Assembly (NCBI RefSeq): GCF_004328075.1
Contig: NZ_SJFN01000031.1
Span: 35 to 55,623 of the forward strand
DNA: 55,589 nt
Reading direction: 5' to 3'
Source of the DNA: Siculibacillus lacustris
Lineage (GTDB): Bacteria; Pseudomonadota; Alphaproteobacteria; Rhizobiales; Ancalomicrobiaceae
Every line of letters starts with the position of its first letter. The first letter of the stretch is position 1. Position numbers and translations under genes: made by a program. The notes under the pieces are model-generated. The model saw nothing but the letters and a program-made list of their open reading frames with translations. It was not told the DNA's origin and did not search any database. Shown here piece by piece: positions 16,613-25,635 of this stretch.

Positions 16613-18553
16613 ATGACCGACGACGCCCCCGCCCCCACCGACACCGCCGACGAACCGGTCGAGACGATCGTCCGCGCGCCGCTGACCGGGGCCGACGTGA
16701 TCGCCGATCAGGTCCGCCGCCTGCCCAACGCCCCCGGCGTCTACCGCATGCTCGACGACACCGGCGCGGTTCTCTACGTCGGCAAGGCGCGCAATCTCAA
16801 GAAGCGGGTCGCCAACTATGTCCGCGGTCAGGGCCTGACCAGCCGCATCCTGCGCATGGTCCGCGACACCGCGTCGATGGAATTCGTCCAGACCCGCAGC
16901 GAGACCGAAGCGCTGCTGCTCGAGGCCAACCTGATCAAGCGCCTGCGGCCGCGCTACAACGTGCTGCTGCGCGACGACAAGAGCTTCCCCTACATCCTGG
17001 TGTCCGCCGACCACGACGCCGCCGCGCTGATCAAGCATCGCGGCCCACGCAAGCGGAAGGGCTGCTACTACGGCCCCTTCGCCTCGGCCGGCGCGGTCGG
17101 GCGCACCATCAACGCCCTGCAGAAGGCCTTCCTGATCCGCACCTGCTCGGATTCGATGTACGAGAGCCGCACCCGGCCCTGCCTGCTCCACCAGATCAAG
17201 CGCTGCGCCGCGCCCTGTACCGGCGAGATCGCCCTGGCCGACTACCGCGTCCTGGTCGACGAGACCGAGCGCTTCCTCTCCGGCAAGAGCTCGGCGGTCA
17301 AGACCGAGCTCGCCGAGGCGATGCACGCGGCGGCCGAAGACCTCGACTTCGAACGCGCCGCGGTCTACCGCGACCGCCTGACCGCGCTGTCGCAGATCCA
17401 GGCCCATCAGGGCATCAATCCGCAGGGCGTCGAGGAAGCCGACGTCTTCGCCCTCCACCAGGACGGCGGCCAGACCTGCATCCAGGTGTTCTTCTTCCGC
17501 ACTGGCCAGAACTGGGGCAATCACGCCTTCTATCCGCGTGCCGACCGTAGCCTCGAACCGGAGGAGGTGCTGGAGAGCTTCGTCGCCCAGTTCTACGACG
17601 ACAAGCCGGTGCCGCGGCTGATCCTGCTGTCGCACGAGACGCCGGAGCGGGAACTGCTCGAACTGGCCCTGTCGGAGCGCGCCGACCATCGCATCGAGGT
17701 CTCGGTGCCGAAGCGTGGCGAGAAGAAGGACCTCGTCGACCACGCGCTCCTCAACGCCCGCGAGGCGCTCGGCCGCCGTCTCGCCGAGACCTCCAGCCAG
17801 GAGACCCTGCTCGCCGGCCTCGGCCGCGCCTTCGGGCTTCCCGAGGCGCCGCGCCGCGTCGAGGTCTACGACAACTCCCATGTCATGGGCACCCATGCGG
17901 TCGGCGGCATGATCGTCGCCGGGCCGGAAGGCTTCGTGAAGGGCCAGTACCGCAAGTTCGACATCAAGGCCGCCGAGACCGCCCCGGGCGACGACTACGC
18001 GATGATGCGCGAGGTGCTGTCGCGCCGATTCTCCCGCCTCGTCAAGGAGACCGGCGGCCGCGATGCGGCGCCGCGCGACGACCAGGGCTTCGGCCCCTGG
18101 CCCGATCTGGTGCTGGTCGACGGCGGCAAGGGCCAGTTGGAGGTCGCCCGCCAAGTGCTCGAAGAGCTGGCGATCCTCGATCAGGTGCCGATCGTCGGCA
18201 TCGCCAAGGGCCCCGACCGCGACGCCGGCCGGGAAAAGTTCTTCTTCATCGATCGCCCCGACATCATGCTGCCGGAGCGCGATCCGGTGCTCTATTTCGT
18301 CCAACGCCTGCGCGACGAGGCCCACCGCTTCGCCATCGGCACCCACCGGGCCAAACGCTCCAAGGCGATCCGCCAATCGACCCTCGACGAGATCCCCGGC
18401 ATCGGCCCGACCCGCAAACGCGCCCTGCTCGACCACTTCGGCACGGTCAAGGCGATCGGCCGCGCCGGTCTCGGTGACCTGATGGAGGTCGCCGGCATCT
18501 CGCAGTCGATGGCCGAGACCATCCACGGCTGGTTCCACCAGGGCGAAGGGTGA
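16613..18553 (+). CDS. uvrC: Excinuclease ABC subunit C
   Basis: The 646-residue UvrC makes both incisions flanking a lesion after UvrA2B loading in nucleotide excision repair. Visible parts are the GIY-YIG nuclease (about 37-115: [25 protein letters not shown]), the RCAAPC element, the UVR domain (about 225-262) that contacts UvrB, the C-terminal RNase H-like endonuclease ([32 protein letters not shown], with Asp ligands) and tandem helix-hairpin-helix motifs at the end ([20 protein letters not shown]). Length is typical. The short N-terminal extension of about 30 acidic residues is common in this group. It stands alone. Confidence 0.98.
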   Translation: MTDDAPAPTDTADEPVETIVRAPLTGADVIADQVRRLPNAPGVYRMLDDTGAVLYVGKARNLKKRVANYVRGQGLTSRILRMVRDTASMEFVQTRSETEALLLEANLIKRLRPRYNVLLRDDKSFPYILVSADHDAAALIKHRGPRKRKGCYYGPFASAGAVGRTINALQKAFLIRTCSDSMYESRTRPCLLHQIKRCAAPCTGEIALADYRVLVDETERFLSGKSSAVKTELAEAMHAAAEDLDFERAAVYRDRLTALSQIQAHQGINPQGVEEADVFALHQDGGQTCIQVFFFRTGQNWGNHAFYPRADRSLEPEEVLESFVAQFYDDKPVPRLILLSHETPERELLELALSERADHRIEVSVPKRGEKKDLVDHALLNAREALGRRLAETSSQETLLAGLGRAFGLPEAPRRVEVYDNSHVMGTHAVGGMIVAGPEGFVKGQYRKFDIKAAETAPGDDYAMMREVLSRRFSRLVKETGGRDAAPRDDQGFGPWPDLVLVDGGKGQLEVARQVLEELAILDQVPIVGIAKGPDRDAGREKFFFIDRPDIMLPERDPVLYFVQRLRDEAHRFAIGTHRAKRSKAIRQSTLDEIPGIGPTRKRALLDHFGTVKAIGRAGLGDLMEVAGISQSMAETIHGWFHQGEG

Positions 18554-18653
18554 CCTCGCCCGCCGCGCGAATCGTGGCGATCACGTACGGAAAAAACCAT
18601 ATTCGCTTCGCACTCTGCGCCGGTCCGTCCCTCCCATCGACAGGATGCGGTCC

Positions 18654-19655
18654 ATGGCCCGAGCGACTCCCGCCGAGTATCTGCGCAATTACCACGGCAT
18701 GTACTTCATGGACCTGACGTTGGAGCGCGCGATCCTGATCGACATGCGCCTCTACGTCTCCGGCAGCGACCTCCACCCCGACTTCGGCCGGGTGATGCAG
18801 GCCGTCCTGCCGTTCTGCACCGCCGGATCGTCGACCGGTTCGGCGTCGCTGCAACTCGACCCGGCCAAGGTCGGCGCCCTCCTCGCCAAGACCGGCGGCA
18901 GCCTCGGCGCCGCGCAGGTCGACACCGAGGGCACTTGGAGCGTGCCCTCGCTCAAGCGCGCCTACATGGGCCGCGGCTCGCCCCAGGAGGTGTTCGACGC
19001 CACCCGGCTGGCGATCTACGCCGGCGTGACCAACCTCACGGATGCCTCGACCTACATCACCAAGACCTTCGGCCAGGACTGCAACGCCTTCGTCGGCAAC
19101 TACCTCGGCCTCTCGCCGATGATCGGCATCGGCTACTACTGCGAGAAGTGGCGCCCGCCCAACGAGGGCGGCGAGACCGGCGCCGCCGGCAAGGTCTCGG
19201 TCTGCCCGCCGATCGGCGACGTCGCCCGGATCGAGACCGGCGACATCTTCGTGGTCTACGGCGACCGCGACGCCCGCGGGCTGCCCTACCGCCACATCGG
19301 CCTGGTCGGCAGCTTCACCCCCGGCGCGCCGCGGCCGGTCGCCGCCAAGCCCGGCGCCAAGCCCGGAACCCCGGCGCCGCCGCCGGTGGTGTCGAGCGGC
19401 ATGCTGTCCAAGGTCGAATGGGGCGCCGCCGGCGGCTGGGACACCCACTGCTCCGCGGAAACGCCGATCGAATTCGTCGTCGGCACCCGCGCCCCCTGGC
19501 CGCCCGGCGAGCCGGCGGTCTACAGCCCGATCACCGACGAGAAGCTCCAGGCGATCTACGGCAAGACGGCGCGCCTCTATTTCCTCTCCACCGCGGCGAT
19601 TCGCGCCGCCTATCAGCCGCGCACTTCACAGATCGCCGGGCGCACGGATCTGTGA
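18654..19655 (+). CDS. Unrecognised protein with NlpC/P60- or CHAP-like pattern
   Basis: I do not recognise this 333-residue protein. It has an N-terminal half of unknown type, then FGQDCNAFVGNYLGLS (Cys143), followed about 70 residues later by GDIFVVYGDRD...YRHIGLVGSF (His214). A DC-[NS]-x-F-V helix and a later beta-strand HIGL(V) resemble the Cys/His dyad of NlpC/P60 and CHAP papain-fold amidases. A Pro/Ala/Lys-rich insert follows (PKPGAKPGTPAPPPVV). There is no signal peptide or membrane segment. The ATG at 18654 is preferred over 18645 because AGGA lies 8 bases upstream of it. Neighbours uvrC and pgsA give no clue. It could be a cytosolic amidase, an effector-like protein or an inactive fold. 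Confidence 0.6.
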   Translation: MARATPAEYLRNYHGMYFMDLTLERAILIDMRLYVSGSDLHPDFGRVMQAVLPFCTAGSSTGSASLQLDPAKVGALLAKTGGSLGAAQVDTEGTWSVPSLKRAYMGRGSPQEVFDATRLAIYAGVTNLTDASTYITKTFGQDCNAFVGNYLGLSPMIGIGYYCEKWRPPNEGGETGAAGKVSVCPPIGDVARIETGDIFVVYGDRDARGLPYRHIGLVGSFTPGAPRPVAAKPGAKPGTPAPPPVVSSGMLSKVEWGAAGGWDTHCSAETPIEFVVGTRAPWPPGEPAVYSPITDEKLQAIYGKTARLYFLSTAAIRAAYQPRTSQIAGRTDL

Positions 19656-19733
19656 CGGCAACCCTGCCGTCCGTCCGGACCCGGTTGACGTCCCCCCGCC
19701 CGGCGTGCTCACACTCCGGACGGTGAGGATCCC

Positions 19734-20315
19734 ATGTCCGCTCTGAATCTGCCCAATATTCTGACCTACGGCCGGATCCTGGCGGTTCCGGCGGTGGTCG
19801 CCTGTTTCGCGCTGCCGGGAACGCCGACCGACACCTCGCGCTGGGTGGCGCTGGCGATCTTCGCGGCCGCCGCGATCACCGACTTCTTCGACGGGTATCT
19901 CGCCCGCGCCTGGAAACAGCAGTCGTCGCTCGGCCGCATGCTCGATCCGATCGCCGACAAGCTGCTGGTCTCCGCCAGTCTGATGGTCCTGGTCGACGCC
20001 CAGACCATCCACGGCCTGTCGCTGATCGCCGCGGTGATCATCCTGTGCCGCGAGATCCTGGTCTCGGGTCTGCGCGAATTCCTCGCCGAACTGCGTGTCT
20101 CGGTCCCGGTCACCCGGCTCGCCAAGTGGAAGACCACCGCCCAGCTGGTCGCCCTCGGCTTCCTGATCGTCGGCGACGCCGGCAACGTGGTCTATCCCTG
20201 GACCACCCTCACCGGCATCCTGCTGCTGTGGGTCTCGGCCCTGCTCACCCTCTACACCGGCTGGGATTATTTCCGGTCCGGCGTGGTCCATCTGATGGCG
20301 GACGAACCGAAATGA
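19734..20315 (+). CDS. pgsA: CDP-diacylglycerol-glycerol-3-phosphate 3-phosphatidyltransferase
   Basis: The 193-residue integral membrane enzyme makes phosphatidylglycerol phosphate from CDP-diacylglycerol and glycerol-3-phosphate, the committed step to PG and cardiolipin. The CDP-alcohol phosphotransferase signature D-G-x2-A-R-x8-G-x3-D-x3-D is exact: DFFDGYLARAWKQQSSLGRM followed by LDPIADK. There are about four to six hydrophobic helices. LPNILTYGRILAVP is the standard N-terminus. The start at 19734 has GGTGAGGATCCC before it. Its stop overlaps the moaD start by four bases (ATGA), so the two are co-translated. Confidence 0.96.
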   Translation: MSALNLPNILTYGRILAVPAVVACFALPGTPTDTSRWVALAIFAAAAITDFFDGYLARAWKQQSSLGRMLDPIADKLLVSASLMVLVDAQTIHGLSLIAAVIILCREILVSGLREFLAELRVSVPVTRLAKWKTTAQLVALGFLIVGDAGNVVYPWTTLTGILLLWVSALLTLYTGWDYFRSGVVHLMADEPK

Positions 20316-20563
20316 AGATCCGATACTTCGCCTGGGTGCGCGAGCGCATCGGCCGCGACGGCGAAGAGCTCGAGCCGCCCGCCGAGGTGGTCACCGTCGC
20401 CGACCTGCTGACTTGGCTGCGCGGACGGGGCGAAGAATACGAATACGCCCTGGAGCGCCCCGAGGTGATCCGCGTCGCCCTCGACCAGCGCCATGCCGCC
20501 GCCGGCACGGCGCTCGGCGCGGCGCGCGAAGTCGCCCTGTTCCCGCCGATGACCGGCGGTTGA
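20312..20563 (+). CDS. moaD: Molybdopterin synthase sulfur-carrier subunit MoaD
   Basis: This 83-residue ubiquitin-like protein ends in Gly-Gly (FPPMTGG), the tail that is adenylated and thiocarboxylated to donate sulfur to precursor Z. MKIRYFAWVRERIGRDGEEL is the family N-terminus. It overlaps pgsA by four bases, an arrangement common in Rhizobiales. The partner MoaE is on the same strand but displaced 2.1 kb downstream by a small exported protein and a chemoreceptor. Confidence 0.95.
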   Translation: MKIRYFAWVRERIGRDGEELEPPAEVVTVADLLTWLRGRGEEYEYALERPEVIRVALDQRHAAAGTALGAAREVALFPPMTGG

Positions 20564-20660
20564 GCGGCCGATCGAACGGCCCCGGCGTCACGACCCGCAG
20601 CGCCGCTCCGGCCGACCGCGCCGCCGCTCCGGCTGGAATTTCACGATTTCCGTCAAACCC

Positions 20661-20693
20661 TTAAGCCTTTCTTGACCATGAACGAGCATGGTC
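20661..20693 (+). promoter_or_regulatory. CtrA-like box and inverted repeat upstream of the receptor pair
   Basis: TTAA (20661-20664), 7 bases, then TTGA (20672-20675) is a one-mismatch version of the CtrA site TTAA-N7-TTAA. Overlapping it, GACCATG (20674-20680) and CATGGTC (20687-20693) form a perfect 7-bp inverted repeat with a 6-base spacer, 29 bases before the start codon at 20722. CtrA commonly controls motility and chemotaxis genes in alphaproteobacteria. Confidence 0.4.
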
Positions 20694-20721
20694 GGTGGAC
20701 CCTGTCCGAGGTTCGCCGACG

Positions 20722-21045
20722 ATGCTCGCCTTACTCCGTTCCTGTCTGGTCGTCGTCGCCTTCGCCCTGCCCCCGGTAGCCATGGCGCTGTGGCCGCACG
20801 CCGATTCGGCCGTGGTGGTGATCGGCACCGCCCCCGCCGGCGAGGTCGTCGCGACCGCGGCGGGAACCCTCCTCGGCCTCTCCGATTCCGGCCGGACCGC
20901 GGTGACGCGGGCCGCACGGCCGGACGACACCGGGTTTCTCGCGCGCCTCAGGGCCGCCGGCGCCCGCCTCGTCCTCGCCGCCCCCGACGACCTCGCCTGC
21001 CTGACGACCAAACCACGCCATGCCGCTCTCTCCATGAGGAACTGA
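20722..21045 (+). CDS. Small exported or membrane-anchored protein of unknown function
   Basis: This 107-residue protein has an N-terminal hydrophobic segment (MLALLRSCLVVVAFALPPVAMAL), followed by WPHADSAVVVIGTAPAGEVVATAAG, a short Gly/Ala-rich region and the ending GARLVLAAPDDLACLTT. Similar short proteins (vvi..P......vv..AgG....GAwlvld...l.C) occur in Rhizobiales without assigned function. It ends 3 bases before the chemoreceptor ATG, so it is very likely coupled to it and could be an accessory of that receptor. The start at 20722 is preferred over 20695 because it begins the signal-like helix. Confidence 0.7.
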   Translation: MLALLRSCLVVVAFALPPVAMALWPHADSAVVVIGTAPAGEVVATAAGTLLGLSDSGRTAVTRAARPDDTGFLARLRAAGARLVLAAPDDLACLTTKPRHAALSMRN

Positions 21046-21048
21046 ACG

Positions 21049-22509
21049 ATGTCCGACACGCGGCTCTCCGAGCTCCACCGCCTGTTCTCGCGCGCCTTCC
21101 TGGCGATCCTGCCGATCGTTGCGGCGATCGCCGTGGTGACGGCGATGCTCTCCGGCCGCAACCTCGGCGCCACCGCCGGTCTCGGTGTGATCTTCGTGAT
21201 CGCCGGCCTGCTGCCGCTGGTCACCGCCGGTCCGACCGCGCTCGCCCGCCAGATCGCCTCCGGCGCCCTGATCGGCTGCATCGCGCTGATGGTTCTGGCG
21301 ACCGCCGGTACGCCGTGGCAGATCGACATGCACATGGCCTTCTTCGCCGCCCTGTCGGTGGTCGCCGGCTGGTGCTGCTGGCGCTCGATCGTCGTCGCCG
21401 CGGCGATCGTCGCGGTCCACCATCTGGTCCTCAACGTCGTCTATCCCGCGGCGGTGTTCCCCGACGGCGCCGACTTCGGCCGCGTCGTGCTCCACGCGGT
21501 GATCCTGATCGTCCAGGCCGCCACCCTGGTGTGGACCACCAGCCAACTCGCCCACGCCCTGGAGAGCTCGGCCGAGGCCGCCGATGCCGCACTCGCCGCC
21601 CAGGAGGCCGCCGCCGCGACCGCCGGCCGCGAACGCGACGCGGGCCTCGCCCTCGACCGCCGCCGCGAGTCCGTCGACCGCTCGATCGCCGCCTTCGAGA
21701 CCCGCATCGGCTCCGTGATCGCCGATCTCGAGCACCGGTTCGCCGAGATGGGCACCACCGCCCAGACCCTGTCGACCTCCTCGGGCGCCACGGAAGCCCA
21801 GGCCCGCGACGCCGGCGACATGTCGCAGCAGGCGTCCCACAGCGTCGGCTCGGTCGCCGTCGCCGCCGAACAGCTGAGCGGCTCGATCGACGAGATCGCC
21901 CGCCAGATCGACCAGACCGGCGAGGTCGTGGCCGCCGCCAATCGCGAGGCCGAGGCCGCCAACCACGAGATCGGCGGGCTCGCCGCCGCCGCCGAGAAGA
22001 TCGGCAACGTTGTCGCGCTGATCCGCGACATCGCCGCCCAGACCAACCTCCTGGCGCTCAACGCCACCATCGAGGCGGCGCGGGCCGGCGAGCTCGGCCG
22101 CGGCTTCGCCATCGTCGCCGCCGAGGTCAAGGGGCTGGCGACCCAGACCGGTAGCGCCACCGAGGAGATCGCCGGCCAGATCGCCGCGGTCCAGTCCTCG
22201 ACCAGCACCGCCGTCGAGGCGATCTCCAAGATCGTCGGGCGGATGCGCGAGATCGATGCCTTCACCGGCGCCGTCGGCCAGTCGATCGACCAGCAGAAGG
22301 ACGCCACCCGCGAGATCGCCACCAGCGTCGAACGCACCGCCGACGGGGTCCGTCGGGTCGTCGACAGTCTCGGCTCGGTCTCCGCGGCGTCCGGCCGCAC
22401 CGTCGCCGCCTCCGCCACCGTGTCGCAGACCGCCGCCGCCGTGGCCGGCGCCGCCGGCCGCATCCGCGGCGAGATCGACGCCTTCCTGCGCGAGGTCCGC
22501 GCCGCCTGA
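21049..22509 (+). CDS. Methyl-accepting chemotaxis protein with polytopic membrane sensor
   Basis: The 486-residue receptor has about six transmembrane helices in residues 15-160 and no periplasmic ligand-binding domain. A coiled coil with the MCP signalling domain follows. The hairpin tip is near residue 325 ([21 protein letters not shown]), the conserved CheA/CheW contact. No HAMP domain is obvious between membrane and coiled coil. A membrane-embedded sensor suggests sensing of a lipophilic, redox or proton-motive signal, but this is inference. It follows the small exported gene by 3 bases. No che genes are in the window. It lies between moaD and moaE. Confidence 0.93.
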   Translation: MSDTRLSELHRLFSRAFLAILPIVAAIAVVTAMLSGRNLGATAGLGVIFVIAGLLPLVTAGPTALARQIASGALIGCIALMVLATAGTPWQIDMHMAFFAALSVVAGWCCWRSIVVAAAIVAVHHLVLNVVYPAAVFPDGADFGRVVLHAVILIVQAATLVWTTSQLAHALESSAEAADAALAAQEAAAATAGRERDAGLALDRRRESVDRSIAAFETRIGSVIADLEHRFAEMGTTAQTLSTSSGATEAQARDAGDMSQQASHSVGSVAVAAEQLSGSIDEIARQIDQTGEVVAAANREAEAANHEIGGLAAAAEKIGNVVALIRDIAAQTNLLALNATIEAARAGELGRGFAIVAAEVKGLATQTGSATEEIAGQIAAVQSSTSTAVEAISKIVGRMREIDAFTGAVGQSIDQQKDATREIATSVERTADGVRRVVDSLGSVSAASGRTVAASATVSQTAAAVAGAAGRIRGEIDAFLREVRAA

Positions 22510-22692
22510 TCGCCGGATGCCGTCGAGGGTGCGCCCTGAACGCGCCCGCGACCGAGCCTCCCGCGACGGGCGGGGATTGGAAGCCGCCGCCGCTCGGACT
22601 ATCGTCACGCGCCGCCCGCCCCGCACGGGGTCGGCGGCGCGATCGTCCCGGGTCCGCCGTCGGACGACCCCTCCCACCGGAACCCGCGTGCC

Positions 22693-23163
22693 ATGACCAC
22701 GACCGCCCCGCTCCTCGTCCGCGTCCAGGCCGAGCCCTTCGACGTCGAAGCCGAGACGCGCCGCCTCACCGCCGGCCGCACCGACGTCGGCGCGGTGGTG
22801 ACCTTCACCGGTCTGTGCCGCTCCGAGGACGGCCGCCTCGCGGCGCTGGAACTGGAACATTATCCGGGCATGGCCGAAGCCGAGATCGAGGCGACCGCCC
22901 AGGCGGCGCTCACCCGCTGGCCGCTCCTCGGCGTCACCGCGATCCACCGCCACGGCCGCATCGCCCCGGGCGAACCGATCGTGCTGGTGATCGTCACCTC
23001 GTCGCATCGCACCGCCGCCTTCGCGGCCGCCGAATTCCTGATGGATTTTCTGAAGACCCGCGCCCCCTTCTGGAAGAAGGAGGTGGCGCGCGACGGCACC
23101 GACATGGGCTGGGTCGACGCCCGCGAAGCCGACGACGCGGCCGCCGCGAAATGGGGGGCGTGA
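22693..23163 (+). CDS. moaE: Molybdopterin synthase catalytic subunit MoaE
   Basis: The 156-residue subunit binds precursor Z and, with thiocarboxylated MoaD, forms the dithiolene of molybdopterin. VGAVVTFTGLCR, LELEHYPGMAEAEI, HRHGRIAPGE, SSHRTAAFAAAEFLMDFLKT and the active-site Lys block PFWKKE are all present. It starts 183 bases after the chemoreceptor stop in a region with no clear promoter, so its expression may depend on readthrough. It is convergent with ilvE. Confidence 0.96.
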   Translation: MTTTAPLLVRVQAEPFDVEAETRRLTAGRTDVGAVVTFTGLCRSEDGRLAALELEHYPGMAEAEIEATAQAALTRWPLLGVTAIHRHGRIAPGEPIVLVIVTSSHRTAAFAAAEFLMDFLKTRAPFWKKEVARDGTDMGWVDAREADDAAAAKWGA

Positions 23164-23174
23164 CGCCGGACGCC

Positions 23175-23196
23175 GGCGCGGCGTCGCCGCCGCGCC
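23175..23196. terminator. Hairpin between convergent moaE and ilvE
   Basis: A perfect 9-bp GC stem (23175-23183 with 23188-23196) with a 4-base loop lies in the 57-base gap. No T-run follows on either strand, so it may act as a partial or bidirectional terminator. Confidence 0.4.
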
Positions 23197-23220
23197 CTTC
23201 GGCTCACCGGAGAACCGACC

Positions 23221-24093
23221 TCACTTCGGCTGGACCGCCGCCATATAGTCTTCGAGCAGGCCGAGCGAGATCGCGCCGGGTTTGAAGCGCCAGTCGGCGA
23301 TCTCCGACACCGGGGTCACTTCCGCCGCCGTGCCGGTCAGGAAACACTCCTCGAACCCGTCGAGCTCCTCGGGGCGGATCCGCCGCTCGATCACTTCGAG
23401 GCCCTTGGCACGGGCCAGCGCGATCACCGTCTGGCGGGTGATGCCGTCGAGGAAGCGGTCGGCGAGCGGCGTGTGGATCCGACCGCCCTCGACGAAGAAC
23501 ACGTTGGCGCCGGTCGCTTCCGCCACGTAGCCCTCGAAGTCGAGCATCAGCGCGTCGGCATAGCCCTTCTTCTCGGCGGCGTGTTTGGAGATGGTGCAGA
23601 TCATGTAGAGCCCGGCCGCCTTCGAGCGCGACGGCGCGGTGCGCGGATCGGGCCGGCGGTATTCGGCGAGATCGAGGCGGATGCCCTTCATGCGCTCTTC
23701 CGGCGCGAAGTAGCTCGGCCACTGCCAGGCGGCGATCGCCACGTGGATGGTGTTGTCCTGGGCCGACACGCCCATCATCTCCGACCCGCGCCAGGCGACC
23801 GGCCGCAGATAGGCGTCGCGGAAGGCCATCCGCCGCAACAGCTCCTCGCAGGCCGCATCGAGCGTCGCGACCGAATAGGGCACGGAAAAGCCGAGCATCT
23901 CGGCCGAGGCGTGCAGCCGCTCGTGGTGGCGGCGCTGCTCGAACACCACGCCGCCATAGGCACGCTGACCCTCGAACACGCAGGACCCGTAGTGCAGACC
24001 ATGGGTCAGAACGTGGATCTTGGCATCGCGCCAGTCGACGAATTCACCGTCGAACCAGATGACACCGTCGCGATCGTCGAAGGGCAGGGCCAT
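23221..24093 (-). CDS. ilvE: Branched-chain amino acid aminotransferase
   Basis: The 290-residue class IV PLP aminotransferase performs the last step of Leu, Ile and Val synthesis. Evidence is WFDGEFVDWRDAKIHVLTHGLHYGSCVFEG, the PLP lysine K158 in APSRSKAAGLYM, and the class IV signature region EATGANVFFVEGGRIHTPLADRFLDGITRQTVI. The ending GTAAEVTPV contacts the cofactor phosphate. Length fits this group. It is divergent from the MarR-type regulator 209 bases away. No leader attenuator is visible. Confidence 0.96.
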   Translation of the reverse strand: MALPFDDRDGVIWFDGEFVDWRDAKIHVLTHGLHYGSCVFEGQRAYGGVVFEQRRHHERLHASAEMLGFSVPYSVATLDAACEELLRRMAFRDAYLRPVAWRGSEMMGVSAQDNTIHVAIAAWQWPSYFAPEERMKGIRLDLAEYRRPDPRTAPSRSKAAGLYMICTISKHAAEKKGYADALMLDFEGYVAEATGANVFFVEGGRIHTPLADRFLDGITRQTVIALARAKGLEVIERRIRPEELDGFEECFLTGTAAEVTPVSEIADWRFKPGAISLGLLEDYMAAVQPK

Positions 24094-24302
24094 GTCGTCG
24101 TCCTCGAAGTCCGTTGCTCAGGCCGGCACCCACCTCGGGTCCGCCCGTATCGCCCCCGTCTTGATGGAAAGCGCGTTCGGGTGCAAGCCTCGGCCCGGCG
24201 ACGGCGCGGCGTTTTGCTTTGCGGCGCCACAGCCGATAGTCTGATGCGATCTCGCGCCCGCCCTCGGGTGCGCCGAGCCCCAACCGAAACGAAACGCGCT
24301 CC

Positions 24303-24863
24303 ATGGCCGACACCACCCCGCGCGAGACGCCCGCTCCGATCGCCGCTCCGGCCGATCGCCGGCCGGCCGCGCCGCCCCGCGGGTCCGCCCGCCCCGACAT
24401 CCCCTCCGCCGCCTTCCTCGAGATGCTCGAGCTGTTCTATTTCGCCTATCGCGACTTCGTCGCCGATCCCGACGCGATCCTCGGCCGCCTCGGCTTCGGC
24501 CGCGCCCACCACCGCGTCCTGCACTTCGTCGATCGCAATCCCGGGCTCGCCGTCGCCGAGTTGCTCGACATCCTCAAGATCACCAAGCAGAGCCTCGCCC
24601 GCGTCCTCAAGGACCTGATCGAGAGCGGCCACGTCGAACAGCGGCCCGGCGCCACCGATCGCCGCCAACGCCTGCTCACCACCACGCCGAAGGGCCACGC
24701 GCTGGCGCGCAGCCTGTCGCTGCCGCAGATCGGCCGGATCGCCGCCGCCTTCCAGGCGATGGGCCCGGACGGCGCGGCGCGGGCCCGCGACTTCCTCCGC
24801 CTGATGATCAATGCCGACGAGCGCCCCCGGGTCAGCCGCTACACCAACCGCCCCGACGTCTGA
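24303..24863 (+). CDS. MarR-family regulator (PetP-like)
   Basis: The 186-residue regulator has a Pro/Ala-rich N-terminus (1-35) and a winged-helix MarR domain at about 50-150 (FGRAHHRVLHFVDRNPGLAVAELLDILKITKQSLARVLKDLIESGHVEQRPGATDRRQR, showing recognition helix and wing). It begins a cluster with an OmpR-type response regulator and a histidine kinase. This order resembles petP-petR of Rhodobacter capsulatus, where both are needed for cytochrome bc1 expression and viability. Here petABC is 25 kb away in the same window. The PetP name is inference from sequence style and context. Confidence 0.87.
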   Translation: MADTTPRETPAPIAAPADRRPAAPPRGSARPDIPSAAFLEMLELFYFAYRDFVADPDAILGRLGFGRAHHRVLHFVDRNPGLAVAELLDILKITKQSLARVLKDLIESGHVEQRPGATDRRQRLLTTTPKGHALARSLSLPQIGRIAAAFQAMGPDGAARARDFLRLMINADERPRVSRYTNRPDV

Positions 24864-24912
24864 CGCCCCCGTGCGCGCCGCCGCGCCCCGAGATCCCCGC
24901 CCCGAGGACCCC

Positions 24913-25635
24913 ATGACCGAAGCCCTCGCCTCGCCGCCCTCCGACGCCGCCCCCCACCTGCTGGTGGTCGACGACGACAGCCGTATCCGGACGCTGATCT
25001 CGCGCTTCCTCGGCGAGAACGGCTTCCGCGTGACCAGCGCCGAGTCGGCCGCCGACGCCCGCAAGAAGATGGCGGCGATCGATTTCGACCTCCTGGTGCT
25101 CGATCTGATGATGCCCGGCGAGAGCGGCATGGACTTCACCGCGTCGCTGCGTCGCACCTCGACCGTGCCGATTCTGATGCTGACCGCCCGCGCCGAGACC
25201 GAGAACCGCATCCGCGGCCTGGAGATCGGCGCCGACGACTATCTCGCCAAGCCCTTCGACCCGCGTGAGCTGCTGTTGCGGATCAACAACGTCCTGAAAC
25301 GCGGCATCGCCCCGCCGGTGCGGGTGCGCGCCGCCGAGATGCGCTTCGGCCCGTTCCTGTGGGACGGCGACCGCGACGAGTTGCGCCGCGACGACGAGGT
25401 CGTCCGCCTGACCGACAGCGAGCGCCGCCTCCTGCGCATGTTCGCCGAGCGGCCCGACGAGACCGTCGCTCGCCACGAGATCGTCCAGGGCGAGAGCGCG
25501 CTCGGCGACCGCACCGCCGACGTCCAGATCAACCGCCTGCGCCGCAAGATCGAGACCGATCCGGCCAATCCGATCCATCTGGTCACCGTCCGTGGCCAGG
25601 GCTATCGCCTCAAGACGGATCCCCCGCCCGGATGA
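24913..25635 (+). CDS. OmpR-family response regulator (PetR-like)
   Basis: The 240-residue two-domain regulator has a receiver with D20-D22, phospho-acceptor D64 (LVLDLMMPGESG), a Thr near 94 and a Lys in YLAKPFDPRE. A C-terminal winged-helix DNA-binding domain (about 145-235) ends VRGQGYRLKTD. It is 49 bases after the MarR gene and overlaps the kinase start by four bases (ATGA), so kinase and regulator are made as a pair. The start at 24913 is set by GAGGACCCC. It probably regulates its own locus and respiratory or envelope genes. Targets are not visible here. Confidence 0.95.
   Translation: MTEALASPPSDAAPHLLVVDDDSRIRTLISRFLGENGFRVTSAESAADARKKMAAIDFDLLVLDLMMPGESGMDFTASLRRTSTVPILMLTARAETENRIRGLEIGADDYLAKPFDPRELLLRINNVLKRGIAPPVRVRAAEMRFGPFLWDGDRDELRRDDEVVRLTDSERRLLRMFAERPDETVARHEIVQGESALGDRTADVQINRLRRKIETDPANPIHLVTVRGQGYRLKTDPPPG

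Noticed and set aside
16082-18538. 818-residue minus-strand open frame opposite uvrC
   Set aside because: It has no start context or domain and mirrors uvrC's codon bias. The long length comes from the third-position GC of the sense strand.
18645-18653. First ATG of the papain-like gene as the true start
   Set aside because: It has no spaced ribosome-binding site. AGGA is 8 bases before the ATG at 18654.
20731-23007. 758-residue minus-strand open frame opposite the chemoreceptor and moaE
   Set aside because: Gly/Asp/Arg-rich with no family resemblance, spanning three genes on the opposite strand.
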